Shown here: piece after piece, positions 42,280 to 51,780 of the stretch | Numbering within the stretch: position 1 is the first letter of the stretch | Layout: each line of letters opens with the position of its first letter | DNA from: Gammaproteobacteria bacterium | Lineage (GTDB): Bacteria > Pseudomonadota > Gammaproteobacteria > Thiohalomonadales > Thiohalomonadaceae | NCBI GenBank assembly: GCA_026196575.1 | Contig: JAPHSX010000029.1 | Span: 1 to 64,000, forward strand | Direction of reading: 5' to 3' | DNA: 64,000 bases | Notes under the pieces: generated by a model | What the model saw: only the letters and a program-made list of their open reading frames with translations | What the model was told of the DNA's origin: nothing | Databases searched by the model: none | Made by a program: the position numbers and the translations under genes

Positions 42280-42960
42280 TTATCGTGCCAACATCAGCTC
42301 GAGGCGGCTGCCCACGCGCTGCGCCAGGTCGGCGAGGTCGCCGACCCACTCAACGATGCGATAGATAAACATCACGTCGACCGCGTGCAGCTCCTTCTCC
42401 ACGGCGAACATCTTGTCGCGCACCTCGACCTGAATCTTGTCGGTGATCCCCTCGAGTTCGTCGAGGCGGGTGATCATCGACTCCACCAGCTCTACCTCGC
42501 GGCCGCGAAAGCCGGTCTCGACCAGCTCGTCGAGCTCATTGATCACGGTCTGCGCCATGGCGGAGGTGTCGACACAGCTCTTCACGAACTCCAGCATCAG
42601 CGGGCCGACGTCGGCGGGGAAGGTCATGCGGCGGCCCATCATCAGTCCGGCGATATCCTTCGCCTTGTTGGCGATACGATCCTGCATCGAGAGGGTCTCC
42701 AGCAGGTCGGTGCGCGACATCGCCATCATCAGGCCGCTGGGCAGGTTGAGGCGGATCTTGCGCTTGAGGGCATCGGCATCCCCCTCCAACCTGGCGATCT
42801 CCTTCTGGATCTCGCGGGCCTTCTGCCAGTCGTTGGCGAGGGCCGCCTCGAAGAAGGGGATCAACTCATTGGCACAGACCTGAACCTCGGCCATGTGCTT
42901 TTGCATCGGGCTGATCGGCGAGGTGCCGAACATACTGAAGATGTGACTCTTGCGGGACAT
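42280..42960 (-). CDS. DUF47/TIGR00153 PhoU-like accessory protein of Pit
   Basis: 226 residues, all-helical PhoU-like fold with acidic metal-contact positions (e.g. EIARLEGDADALKRKIR, VESMITRLDELEGITDKI). Family members are paired with PiT carriers and thought to modulate them; direct activity is not established. First gene of the two-gene operon with pit. Start ATG at 42960 with an AAGGAGC ribosome site. Confidence 0.92.
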   Translation of the reverse strand: MSRKSHIFSMFGTSPISPMQKHMAEVQVCANELIPFFEAALANDWQKAREIQKEIARLEGDADALKRKIRLNLPSGLMMAMSRTDLLETLSMQDRIANKAKDIAGLMMGRRMTFPADVGPLMLEFVKSCVDTSAMAQTVINELDELVETGFRGREVELVESMITRLDELEGITDKIQVEVRDKMFAVEKELHAVDVMFIYRIVEWVGDLADLAQRVGSRLELMLAR

Positions 42961-43063
42961 GGGATCGCTCCTTGCCGTGGGAATTGCGCGGATTATAGTG
43001 GGCCCGGAGCGTCAGGCCCAGAGTTTATGACAGAGTTATGACGTTTTTGTTACGGCGCGGGGG

Positions 43064-44164
<1,101 letters not shown>

Positions 44165-45487
44165 CTAGAGGTTCTTCGCCAGCAGTGCCCGCTCGTAGTC
44201 GCCCGGTGGCAGCGGGATCTGCACCCGGTAGCCGCCGCCGGGGGCCTCGGCCATGGCATGACCCTTCAGATCTGCCATCCCTTCGAGGGTGAGGATGCGG
44301 TTGCCCCGGGGGGTCATCAGCTCCAGCGAGTCACCGACGGCGAACTTGTTCTTCACATCGATCAGCGCCATGCCGCTTACGGCATCATAGCTCTCAATTT
44401 CACCGACAAACTTCTGCTGCAGGCTGTCAGAGTGGTTGGAGAGGTAGTTCTGGTACTCCTGGGTGTGGTGGCGCTGGTAGAAGCCGTCGGTGTAGCCGCG
44501 GTTGGCGAGGTTTTCCAGCACCCCGAGCAGGCTCGGGTCGAAGGGGCGACCGGCCACCGCATCGTCGATGGCGCGCCGGTAGACCTGGGCGGTGCGCGCC
44601 GCATAGTAGTGGGACTTGGTGCGCCCCTCGATCTTCAGCGAGTCGACGCCGATCTCCACCAGCCGCTGCACATGCTCCACCGCGCGCAGGTCCTTGGAGT
44701 TCATGATATAGGTGCCGTGCTCATCCTCCTCCACCGGCATGTACTCGCCGGGGCGCTCCTGCTCCTCCAGCAGGTAGAGCTGCTGCGAGGCAGGGTGGCG
44801 CGCCCCGTTGCCGGTGGTCGAACTGGTTAAATCTTTCATCACCACCTCGCCGCTCTCGTTCTCCTCGGCCGGCTTGAGGTCGTACTCCCAGCGGCAGGAG
44901 TTGGTGCAACTCCCCTGGTTGGCGTCGCGGTGGTTGAAGTAGCCGGAGAGCAGGCAGCGCCCGGAGTAGGCGATGCACAGCGCCCCGTGGACAAAGACCT
45001 CCAGCTCCATCTCGGGGCACTGCTGGCGGATCTCGCTGATCTCATCCAGCGAGAGCTCGCGCGAGAGGATCACCCGGCTGAGCCCCATCGACTGCCAGAA
45101 CCTTACCGTGGCGAAGTTGACGGTGTTGGCCTGCACCGAGAGGTGTACCGCCATCTCGGGCCACCGCTCGCGCACCAGCATGATGAGGCCGGGGTCGGCC
45201 ATGATCAGGGCATCGGGACCCAGCGCGACGATGGGTTCGATATCCCGCAGGAAGGTCTTTACCTTGGTGTTGTGCGGGAGCACATTGGTGGCGAGGAAGA
45301 ATTGCTTGCCCGCGGCATGCACCTCGTCGATGCCGCACTTCAGCTGCTCACGGGTGTCGAAATCGTTATTGCGCACCCGCAGCGAGTAGCGCGGCATGCC
45401 GGCGTAGACCGCGTCGGCGCCGTAGGCGATGGCGTAGCGCAGGTTGCGCAGGTTGCCGGCGGGGGCGAGGAGCTCGGGGATCTTCAT
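44165..45487 (-). CDS. trhP: tRNA hydroxylation protein P (U32 peptidase family, YegQ)
   Basis: 440 residues, colinear with E. coli TrhP/YegQ, which is needed for prephenate-dependent 5-hydroxyuridine formation at tRNA position 34. U32 signature blocks: ELLAPAGNLRNLRYAIAYGADAVY, IFLSRELSLDEI-like VILSRELSLDEISEI, FVHGALCIAYSGRCLLSGY and NQGSCTNSCRWEY, whose Cys residues match the family's conserved cluster. A C-terminal OB-like domain (VKNKFAVGDSLELMTPRGN) is present. Historically annotated as protease; peptidase activity is doubtful. Confidence 0.93.
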   Translation of the reverse strand: MKIPELLAPAGNLRNLRYAIAYGADAVYAGMPRYSLRVRNNDFDTREQLKCGIDEVHAAGKQFFLATNVLPHNTKVKTFLRDIEPIVALGPDALIMADPGLIMLVRERWPEMAVHLSVQANTVNFATVRFWQSMGLSRVILSRELSLDEISEIRQQCPEMELEVFVHGALCIAYSGRCLLSGYFNHRDANQGSCTNSCRWEYDLKPAEENESGEVVMKDLTSSTTGNGARHPASQQLYLLEEQERPGEYMPVEEDEHGTYIMNSKDLRAVEHVQRLVEIGVDSLKIEGRTKSHYYAARTAQVYRRAIDDAVAGRPFDPSLLGVLENLANRGYTDGFYQRHHTQEYQNYLSNHSDSLQQKFVGEIESYDAVSGMALIDVKNKFAVGDSLELMTPRGNRILTLEGMADLKGHAMAEAPGGGYRVQIPLPPGDYERALLAKNL

Positions 45488-45638
45488 AAACTAATCGGGG
45501 AAAGCTCTGTCCAACGGTTGCACGAATCGGGTCACGAGGTTCGCATTCTAGCATGGCGCTTGCCAAAACATCTTTGCCAACGGCGCGGCAATTGGCCAGA
45601 ATCGAGCCACAACCAGCGATAAAATGAGGACGATAGGT

Positions 45639-46334
45639 ATGTTTAAGTGTGTTAAAGAGTGGCTGCGGTACGGAGTGCTCCTGCTTGGCGTCAGCACCTT
45701 CGCCGTCTCGGCGCAGGCCAATGTGCCGCCGCACCAGATGCTGGAGGAGGTGACACAGCGGCTGATCACGACACTCAAGAGTGAGCAGGCCGCCATCGAG
45801 CAGCAACATGAGTACCTCTATGAGCTGGTGGAGCGGGTGCTGCTGCCCCATGTCGACCTGGATGTGATGTCACGCTATGTGCTGGGCAAGTACTGGCGCA
45901 ATGCCAGCGCGACGCAGCGCCAGCGCTTCAGCCACGAATTCAAGAACCTGATGGTGCGTTTCTACGTCTCCGCCCTGCTGGATGACCCGCAACAGCTCGG
46001 TGAGCTGCTGGCCAACAGCGACAACCTCATCCGCTATCTGCCGGCGGAGATTGACGAGAGCACCAACAAGACGCGGGTGCGCGCCGAGGTGCATATGCCC
46101 AACGGTGGGCCGCGGGTGCCGGTCAGTTTCAACCTCTTTCTTAAGGAGGGGCACTGGCTCATCTACGACGTCAATGTCGATGGCATCAGCCTGGTCAGCA
46201 ACTACCGCAGCAGCTTTGCCACCGAGATGCGCGGTGGCGGCATCGACAAGCTGATTGAGAATCTGGCGGTGCGCAACGAGGAGCTGTTACAGGCGACCCG
46301 TGACCGCCAGGCGCAGGCGCGCCAGCCTGAATGA
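45639..46334 (+). CDS. MlaC/Ttg2D-like periplasmic phospholipid-binding protein
   Basis: 231 residues from the ATG at 45639, which has GAGG nearby; the track start at 45624 has none. Signal peptide (YGVLLLGVSTFAVSAQA), then the MlaC fold: VLLPHVDLDVMSRYVLGKYWRNA, RFSHEFKNLMVRFYVSALL, VSFNLFLKEGHWLIYDVNVDGISLV and NYRSSF (read in parts). MlaC ferries phospholipids between outer membrane and MlaFEDB. None of the other mla genes is adjacent; instead the stop overlaps a metal permease gene by 4 nt. It may be a paralogue with a separate role. Confidence 0.88.
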   Translation: MFKCVKEWLRYGVLLLGVSTFAVSAQANVPPHQMLEEVTQRLITTLKSEQAAIEQQHEYLYELVERVLLPHVDLDVMSRYVLGKYWRNASATQRQRFSHEFKNLMVRFYVSALLDDPQQLGELLANSDNLIRYLPAEIDESTNKTRVRAEVHMPNGGPRVPVSFNLFLKEGHWLIYDVNVDGISLVSNYRSSFATEMRGGGIDKLIENLAVRNEELLQATRDRQAQARQPE

Positions 46335-47362
46335 TCGCCGAGTTTCTCGGCACCACCCTTGCCCTCTATCTTGATGCCGCCCCCTGGCTGTTGCTGGGGC
46401 TGGCCGCCGCCGGGGTGATTAGGGTGTGGCTGCCGGACGCGCTGCTGGCCCGCTGGCTCGGGGGCAGTGGGCTCTGGCCGGTGACCAAGGCCGCCCTCAT
46501 CGGTGCCCCCCTGCCGCTCTGCTCCTGCGGCGTGCTGCCCGCGGCGCTGGGGCTGCACCGTGGTGGCGCCTCGCGCAGTGCCACCGTCTCTTTCCTCATC
46601 GCCACCCCCGAGACCGGCGCCGACTCCATCGCCGTCAGCTACGCCCTGCTCGGCCCCTTCATGACCGTGGTGCGCCCCGTCGCCGCCATCCTCGGCGCCA
46701 TCTTTACCGGCCTGCTGACCGCCCTGTTGCCCGAGGCGGAGCACAAACCGCTCGCCGCCGCCGCCGCTTGCGGTTGCGCTAACCGTTGCAGTGCGCCGCC
46801 CGTAGTGCCAGACGGTGTGATCGCAACGAGCCGGCGCGGGGTGCGCTACGCCGCCGTCGAGATTCTTGATGATATCGCCGTCTGGCTCGCCGTCGGCATC
46901 GTGCTGGCCGGTATGGTTGCCACCGTGATCCCGAGCCAGGCGCTGGTCGCGTGGGGCAGCGGTCTGCCGGCGATGGTGCTGATGCTGCTGGCCGGCATCC
47001 CGATGTATATCTGCGCCACCGCCTCCACCCCGGTGGCCGCCGCCCTGCTGCTGGCCGGGATCTCCCCCGGCACCGTACTGGTCTTTCTGCTCGCCGGGCC
47101 CGCCACCAATATTGCCACCCTGTCGGTGGTAAGAAGAGAGCTGGGACTGAGGGTACTGCTCACCTATCTACTCGGTATCGCCGTGGCCAGCATCGGACTG
47201 GGGCTGCTTACCGATCTTGTCGCCACAACCCTGGCCATTGATATTCAGGTCGAGCTGGGGCGCGGGGCGGAGCTGCTGCCGTCGTGGCTCGCCTGGGGGA
47301 GTGGGGTGCTGCTGGCCGTGCTGGCCATCAAGCCGCTAAGAGGGCAGCTGATTGACGCTTAG
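46331..47362 (+). CDS. SO_0444-type permease (putative Cu/Zn or As efflux)
   Basis: 343 residues with eight to nine hydrophobic segments in two related halves. Halves contain APLPLCSCGVLPAALGLHRG and GIPMYICATASTPVAAALL, the paired signature of the DUF318/ArsP permease superfamily. The hydrophilic loop between them has ACGCANRCSAPP, typical of the SO_0444 subgroup linked to Cu/Zn efflux. Start overlaps the MlaC-like stop (ATGA), so translation is coupled. Substrate is uncertain between Cu/Zn and arsenicals. Confidence 0.85.
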   Translation: MIAEFLGTTLALYLDAAPWLLLGLAAAGVIRVWLPDALLARWLGGSGLWPVTKAALIGAPLPLCSCGVLPAALGLHRGGASRSATVSFLIATPETGADSIAVSYALLGPFMTVVRPVAAILGAIFTGLLTALLPEAEHKPLAAAAACGCANRCSAPPVVPDGVIATSRRGVRYAAVEILDDIAVWLAVGIVLAGMVATVIPSQALVAWGSGLPAMVLMLLAGIPMYICATASTPVAAALLLAGISPGTVLVFLLAGPATNIATLSVVRRELGLRVLLTYLLGIAVASIGLGLLTDLVATTLAIDIQVELGRGAELLPSWLAWGSGVLLAVLAIKPLRGQLIDA

Positions 47363-47500
47363 CCGGCTGCTGAAATTTTCCTCATGCGGCACGATGGAGT
47401 GTTAAAAACGGGCTCACCATACCCATTTCCTCCCGTAAACGGTGTTTTCATCCCATTTTTGCCCTCTCTTGCCGTCGCCTGAGCGAATGTCAACCACCTG

Positions 47501-49183
47501 TCAGGTTTTGCCCCGTCGCCCGTTTACCCCCTGCACCGCGCCACGATTGAGTGCCGCCATCACCGCCAGCAATGAGGCGTTCACGGTGTCGTGATCCAGC
47601 GCCGCGCCGCTGATACGCCGCCCGTCGATGTTGAGCTGCACATAGGCGGCGGCCTCGGCGTCGGTGCCGCTGCCGATGGCGTGTTCGCTGTAGTCGACCA
47701 CCACCACGCGCTGGCCGCTGTGCTGCTGCCAGGCGTCGATAAAGGCGGAGATGGCCCCCTCACCCGCACCCCGGATGGTGGTCGCTATGGCGCCCTCGTT
47801 GATCTCGGCCTCGACGCTGTCGCTGCCGCCGCGCCGTTGCAGGCGGTAACCGTCGAGGCGCGGGCTGCCGGCGGTGGCAATGAAGTTACGCACAAAGATC
47901 TGATGGATGGTGGCGCTCTGCACCTCGCCACCGCACAGCTCGCTCTCGCGCTGCACCAGCTGCGCCAGCTCCATCTGCATCCAGCGCGGCAGGGTAAGTC
48001 CGTAATCGCGCTCCAGTATGAAGGCGACACCCCCCTTGCCCGACTGGCTGTTGACGCGGATCACCGCCTGGTAGTCGCGCCCCAGGTCGGCCGGATCGAT
48101 GGGCAGATAGGCGACCTGCCACGGCTCATCGGCCTGCTGGCGTGCCAGCGACTTGCGGATTGCGTCCTGATGCGAGCCGGAGAAGGCGGTGTAGACCAGC
48201 TCGCCGACCCAGGGGTGACGCGGGTGCACCGGCAGGCCGGTGCACTGGCTGTAGGTCTGGATGATCTCGTCCGGGTTGGAGAGGTCGAGTTTGGGGTCGA
48301 CCCCTTGGCTGTAGAGGTTCATCGCCAGGGTGACGATATCCATGTTGCCGGTGCGCTCGCCGTTGCCGAGCAGCGTCCCCTCGATGCGATCGGCGCCGGC
48401 CAGCAGCCCAAGCTCGGCGGCGGCCACCGCGGTGCCGCGGTCGTTGTGGGTGTGCAGCGAGACGATGATGCTGTCACGGCGCGCCACATGGCGGCAGAAC
48501 CACTCCACCTGGTCGGCAAAGCGGTTGGGGGTGGCGCTCTCCACCGTGGCGGGGAGGTTGATGATGCACGGTTTTTCCGGGGTCGGTTGCCACACTGCGG
48601 TGACCGCATCGACCACCTCGACGGCGTACTCCATCTCGGTCTGGCTGAATGACTCGGGGGAGTACTGAAAGGTCCAGGCGGTGTCGGGGTAGCGGACCGC
48701 CTCACGTTTGAGCAGCTCGGCGCCGCGCACCGCAATGGCGGTGATGCCGTCGCGATCGAGGTTGAAGACCCGCTCGCGCTGCACCGTGGAGGTGGAGTTG
48801 TAGACGTGGACGATGGCCCGCTTCGCCCCGCGCAGCGCCTCGAAGGTGCGCACCACCAGCTCTTCACGCGCCTGTACCAGCACCTGGATGGTGACATCGT
48901 CGGGGATCTGCCCCTCCTCGATGAGCCAGCGCACAAAGTCATAGTCGGGCTGGCTCGCGGCGGGGAAGCCGACCTCAATCTCCTTGAAGCCGAGTTTGAC
49001 CAGCAGCGCCCAGAGGCGGCGTTTCTGTGCCACGTTCATCGGCTCCAGCAGCGCCTGGTTGCCGTCGCGCAGGTCGACACTGGCCCAGATGGGGGTCTGG
49101 TCGAGGGTGCGGTCGGGCCACTGGCGGTGCGCCATCTTGATGGCCGGGGCGGGGCGGTATTTGCCGTGGTTGAAGCTGCTCAC
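47501..49183 (-). CDS. leuA: 2-isopropylmalate synthase
   Basis: First committed step of leucine synthesis: acetyl-CoA plus 2-ketoisovalerate. 560 residues, the long LeuA type (IPMS2, as in Pseudomonas and actinobacteria). TIM-barrel motifs SVDLRDGNQALLEPM, metal HxH in IVSLHTHNDRGT and GTLLGNGERTGNMD are intact. The C-terminal regulatory domain that binds leucine (about 430-560, YVQLNIDGRRISGAALDHDT) is present, so feedback inhibition is expected. Divergent from the Lrp/AsnC gene across a 247-bp region. The 138 bp downstream to 47363 show no gene. Confidence 0.95.
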   Translation of the reverse strand: MSSFNHGKYRPAPAIKMAHRQWPDRTLDQTPIWASVDLRDGNQALLEPMNVAQKRRLWALLVKLGFKEIEVGFPAASQPDYDFVRWLIEEGQIPDDVTIQVLVQAREELVVRTFEALRGAKRAIVHVYNSTSTVQRERVFNLDRDGITAIAVRGAELLKREAVRYPDTAWTFQYSPESFSQTEMEYAVEVVDAVTAVWQPTPEKPCIINLPATVESATPNRFADQVEWFCRHVARRDSIIVSLHTHNDRGTAVAAAELGLLAGADRIEGTLLGNGERTGNMDIVTLAMNLYSQGVDPKLDLSNPDEIIQTYSQCTGLPVHPRHPWVGELVYTAFSGSHQDAIRKSLARQQADEPWQVAYLPIDPADLGRDYQAVIRVNSQSGKGGVAFILERDYGLTLPRWMQMELAQLVQRESELCGGEVQSATIHQIFVRNFIATAGSPRLDGYRLQRRGGSDSVEAEINEGAIATTIRGAGEGAISAFIDAWQQHSGQRVVVVDYSEHAIGSGTDAEAAAYVQLNIDGRRISGAALDHDTVNASLLAVMAALNRGAVQGVNGRRGKT

Positions 49184-49349
49184 TCTCTCATCCTCTCAGA
49201 TTGAATATGGCGGCCCGCTCTGGTGTGGGGGCCGATGTCGGCGCGGCCGTTGTGGGGCCGTTGTTCGGGGGGGTGGCGCCGGTAGGCGGCAGCCCCGTAG
49301 CTGACGATGAAAGAATAAGCCCTTTCTTGCGCTATTTTCTTTTTACTTA

Positions 49350-49398
49350 GCGCAATTATGCAAAATATTCGCAATTAAATTGCCAGTATGATTATAAT
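49350..49398. promoter_or_regulatory. Lrp/AsnC-type operator and promoter between leuA and the regulator gene
   Basis: AT-rich patch in an otherwise GC-rich gap. A perfect palindrome GCAATTAAATTGC (49371-49383), a related GCGCAATTATGC (49350-49361) and, 33 bp before the regulator start, a consensus TATAAT (49393-49398) are seen; a further CGCAAT at 49401 follows. Spaced palindromes overlapping a promoter are typical of Lrp-family autoregulation. Control of leuA is inference. Confidence 0.55.
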
Positions 49399-49430
49399 CT
49401 CGCAATAAACAGCTTCAGACGGGGTGTGGG

Positions 49431-49892
49431 GTGAAACTGGACAGATATGACAGGGCAATCTTGCAGCGGCTACAGCGCGAGGGGCGGCTCAGTAACCAGG
49501 AGCTGGCCGAGCGCATCGGCCTCTCCCCCTCGCCCTGCCTGCGCCGGGTGCGGGCGCTGGAGGAGTCGGGCCTCATCAGCGGCTACCGGGCGCTGCTCGA
49601 TGCCAAACAGCTGGGACTCAGCCTGATGGCGCTGATCCACATCTCGATGGATCGCCACACCCCGGAGCGTTTCGATAATTTTGAGCAGCGCATTCGCGAA
49701 CTGCCCGAGGTGCTGGAGTGCCTGCTGGTGACCGGCCATGATGCCGACTATCAGTTGAAGGTGGTGGTGCGCGACATGGAGGCCTACCAGGCGCTGTTGC
49801 TGAACCGCATCACCCGCATCGAGGGGGTGAGCGGGGTGCACTCCAGTTTTGTGCTGCGCCGGGTGGTGGATCGCACCGAGCTGCCGGTTTGA
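49431..49892 (+). CDS. Lrp/AsnC family transcriptional regulator
   Basis: 153 residues. N-terminal HTH (about 1-60, LDRYDRAILQRLQREGRLSNQELAERIGLS, read in parts) and C-terminal RAM ligand domain (about 70-145, VLECLLVTGHDADYQLKVVV). GTG start at 49431 with GGGGT upstream. Length and domain order match Lrp. Being divergent from leuA with palindromic sites between them makes amino-acid-responsive control of leucine synthesis a reasonable guess. Confidence 0.93.
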   Translation: MKLDRYDRAILQRLQREGRLSNQELAERIGLSPSPCLRRVRALEESGLISGYRALLDAKQLGLSLMALIHISMDRHTPERFDNFEQRIRELPEVLECLLVTGHDADYQLKVVVRDMEAYQALLLNRITRIEGVSGVHSSFVLRRVVDRTELPV

Positions 49893-49907
49893 GCGGCGAG
49901 GCGGCGG

Positions 49908-50888
49908 TTACGACCCCAGGACGCCAAACCAGAAGTTGGTGTTCTTGGCGAGAAATTCGTCATAGCGCATGTAGTGTGAGCCGTCGCAACTGAAGTTGAG
50001 CCCCACCATGCCGTTGATAATGTTGAGCGAACCGGCGCGCAGGTAGACGTTTTCGTCGGCAAAACGCAGCTGCTTGAAGATCTCGAACACCTCGCGTACC
50101 TGCCCCGGCGGCACGATGGCGCGCTCGTGGTAGGGGCGGCGCGGGTAGGCGAGGCAGATGTCCGGTGCGGTGAGCTCGTCGATGGTGAGCAGGCGGTAGA
50201 CGAAGGGGTCATCCGCGTGCCAGAGGGTGGCGCGGTTGCTGGAGAAGTGGAATTTGCCGTGATAGACGCCGCGCTCCAGGATGAGCTCGTTCATCACCGA
50301 GAGGACGTTATCGATCTGCTGATCCATCAGGCTGTCGATGCGCTGCTGCTGGAACACCCCGCCGCGAATCGCCGGGTCGCCCTTGATCTGGCGCCAGTCC
50401 TCCGGCTCCTTGTAGAGCCTCTCGGTGTGCGGCAGTTCACGCAGGTCGAAGTCGGCGCCGAGAAAGCCGAGCTGCTCCCCCGCCGCACCGCGGATCACCT
50501 GCACTGCAGTGAGCGAGGGGCGTTTCTTGTTGCGGCTGATGTAGGCGTCGGAGAGCTTGAAGTCGGTCACGCCGACAATCCCCTGCATGTAGGGGCGCGC
50601 CATGCGCTGGCGATGCAGGTGGCTCGCGTCACTGCCGTGCTGGGTGATATTGGCCGTGAGCTGCTGCCCCTCGTCATCCAGCACGTAGAGGTGCTTGCAG
50701 TAGGAGAGGTGGGGCAGCGCCTCGGTGAGCACCGACTCCAGGGCGTGCCGGTCGCTCATCACCTCGCGGCAGAGCCCGGCCAGACGCAGCAGCGCGTGCC
50801 CCATGATCTCGCTCAGCACCTGGCGCTGCAGCCGCACGCTCTCTTTAAGATTGTTACCGGTCACGGGGTGATCATCATACGAATTCAT
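49908..50888 (-). CDS. PDC (Cache-like) sensor-domain protein without an output domain
   Basis: 326 residues with no signal peptide or membrane segment. A helical N-terminus precedes a PDC/Cache-like fold (about 60-165): LSYCKHLYVLDDEGQQLTA, ARPYMQGIVGVTDFKLSDAYIS, RPSLTAVQVIRG and LGFLGADFDLREL (read in parts). The C-terminal half (VYHGKFHFSSNRATLWH, VREVFEIFKQLRF, GSLNIINGMVGLNFSCDGSHYM) is unfamiliar to me. No kinase, GGDEF or methyl-accepting region follows. It may be a small-molecule-binding adaptor. Convergent with the Lrp gene (15-bp gap). Confidence 0.75.
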   Translation of the reverse strand: MNSYDDHPVTGNNLKESVRLQRQVLSEIMGHALLRLAGLCREVMSDRHALESVLTEALPHLSYCKHLYVLDDEGQQLTANITQHGSDASHLHRQRMARPYMQGIVGVTDFKLSDAYISRNKKRPSLTAVQVIRGAAGEQLGFLGADFDLRELPHTERLYKEPEDWRQIKGDPAIRGGVFQQQRIDSLMDQQIDNVLSVMNELILERGVYHGKFHFSSNRATLWHADDPFVYRLLTIDELTAPDICLAYPRRPYHERAIVPPGQVREVFEIFKQLRFADENVYLRAGSLNIINGMVGLNFSCDGSHYMRYDEFLAKNTNFWFGVLGS

Positions 50889-50906
50889 GGAACATCTGCG
50901 CTAGCG

Positions 50907-51185
50907 CTAGCGCTGGAGCAGCGAGCCCGCCTCGTCAACAAGATTTTCCGCCTTGCCCCTGCCCTCTTCATAGGTAGCCTTCGCGTCGGCGTAAACTCCC
51001 TTAGCCAGATCCTGCAGGTAGTAACCGTAGGCCAGGTTAAGCAATGCAGCGATGATGGCCAGCTTGAGCATCCGTTTAACCAGGGCGATGATCAGCAACA
51101 ACGCGCCTGCGGCCATGCCAAAACCATAGAGTGGATTTTGTGTCACAAAGTCGGTAATCGCTTCCACCAGAATCCCCTCCGTCAA
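50907..51185 (-). CDS. Small membrane protein
   Basis: 92 residues with two close hydrophobic segments (FGMAAGALLLIIALVKR and LKLAIIAALLNLAYGYYL) and an amphipathic C-terminal helix (ADAKATYEEGRGKAENLVDE). No family recognised. It lies 18 bp upstream of the PDC-sensor gene on the same strand, so the two are probably co-transcribed. The 193 bp upstream (51186-51378) show AT-rich promoter-like DNA but no gene. Confidence 0.65.
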   Translation of the reverse strand: MTEGILVEAITDFVTQNPLYGFGMAAGALLLIIALVKRMLKLAIIAALLNLAYGYYLQDLAKGVYADAKATYEEGRGKAENLVDEAGSLLQR

Positions 51186-51378
51186 TTACGATTGGTGCGC
51201 CTTTCGGTCGCCTTGCAGTCTACCCCAGCACCGTGACATCACCAACAACTTGCAACCCGCGTTACCCACAGTGGCGGCCAGCAACTTGAAAAACCATTAT
51301 TTTTGCTGTACTTAAGACGACAAACAATAAAATGAAAAGTCGTTCTGATAAACACCGCACGCTAATAGGGGGAAAGGT

Positions 51379-51780
51379 ATGAACAAGTTATTTTCAAGTG
51401 TCTGGATGAAACAGCTGCAGGAGAGATGGAACGCCACCACCGAGATCACCGCGCCGCTGGCCGCGGCCGGTTTCTCGGCACGCATCGGCTATGGATTCAA
51501 GGGTGAGCAACGGGCCATGGGTATGCTGGTGATTAAAAACGGGCGGGTGGTCGAGGCGGGTGACTACGATGGCGCTGCGCTGGACTGGGATCTGCGTGCC
51601 GCCCCCGAGAAGTGGGCCTCCTGGATTGAGGAGGGCTTTGGTCTTACCAAGCTCGGCCCCGCCGTGGCCACCGGCGCCCTGCAGTTTGTTACCGGCAACT
51701 ACCGTCAGATGATCCGCAATCCCTCGCTGGCCAACCCCTTCATGAACCACTTTCAGTTGATGCAGGAGATTGGCGATTAG
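51379..51780 (+). CDS. Hypothetical protein, possibly SCP2-like
   Basis: 133 residues, soluble. The pattern ITAPLAAAGFSARIGYGFKG, AMGMLVIKNGRVVEAGDYDG, DLRAAPEKWASWIEEG and VTGNYRQMIRNPSLANPFMNHF suggests a sterol-carrier-protein-2-like fold (a strand-rich middle flanked by helices), a weak call from pattern alone. GGGGGAAAGG ribosome site. The stop overlaps the convergent histidine kinase gene by 4 nt. Role unknown. Confidence 0.65.
   Translation: MNKLFSSVWMKQLQERWNATTEITAPLAAAGFSARIGYGFKGEQRAMGMLVIKNGRVVEAGDYDGAALDWDLRAAPEKWASWIEEGFGLTKLGPAVATGALQFVTGNYRQMIRNPSLANPFMNHFQLMQEIGD

Noticed and set aside
41179-43041. 620-residue plus-strand ORF
   Set aside because: Antisense shadow of pit and the DUF47 gene with Gly/Asp/His-biased composition.
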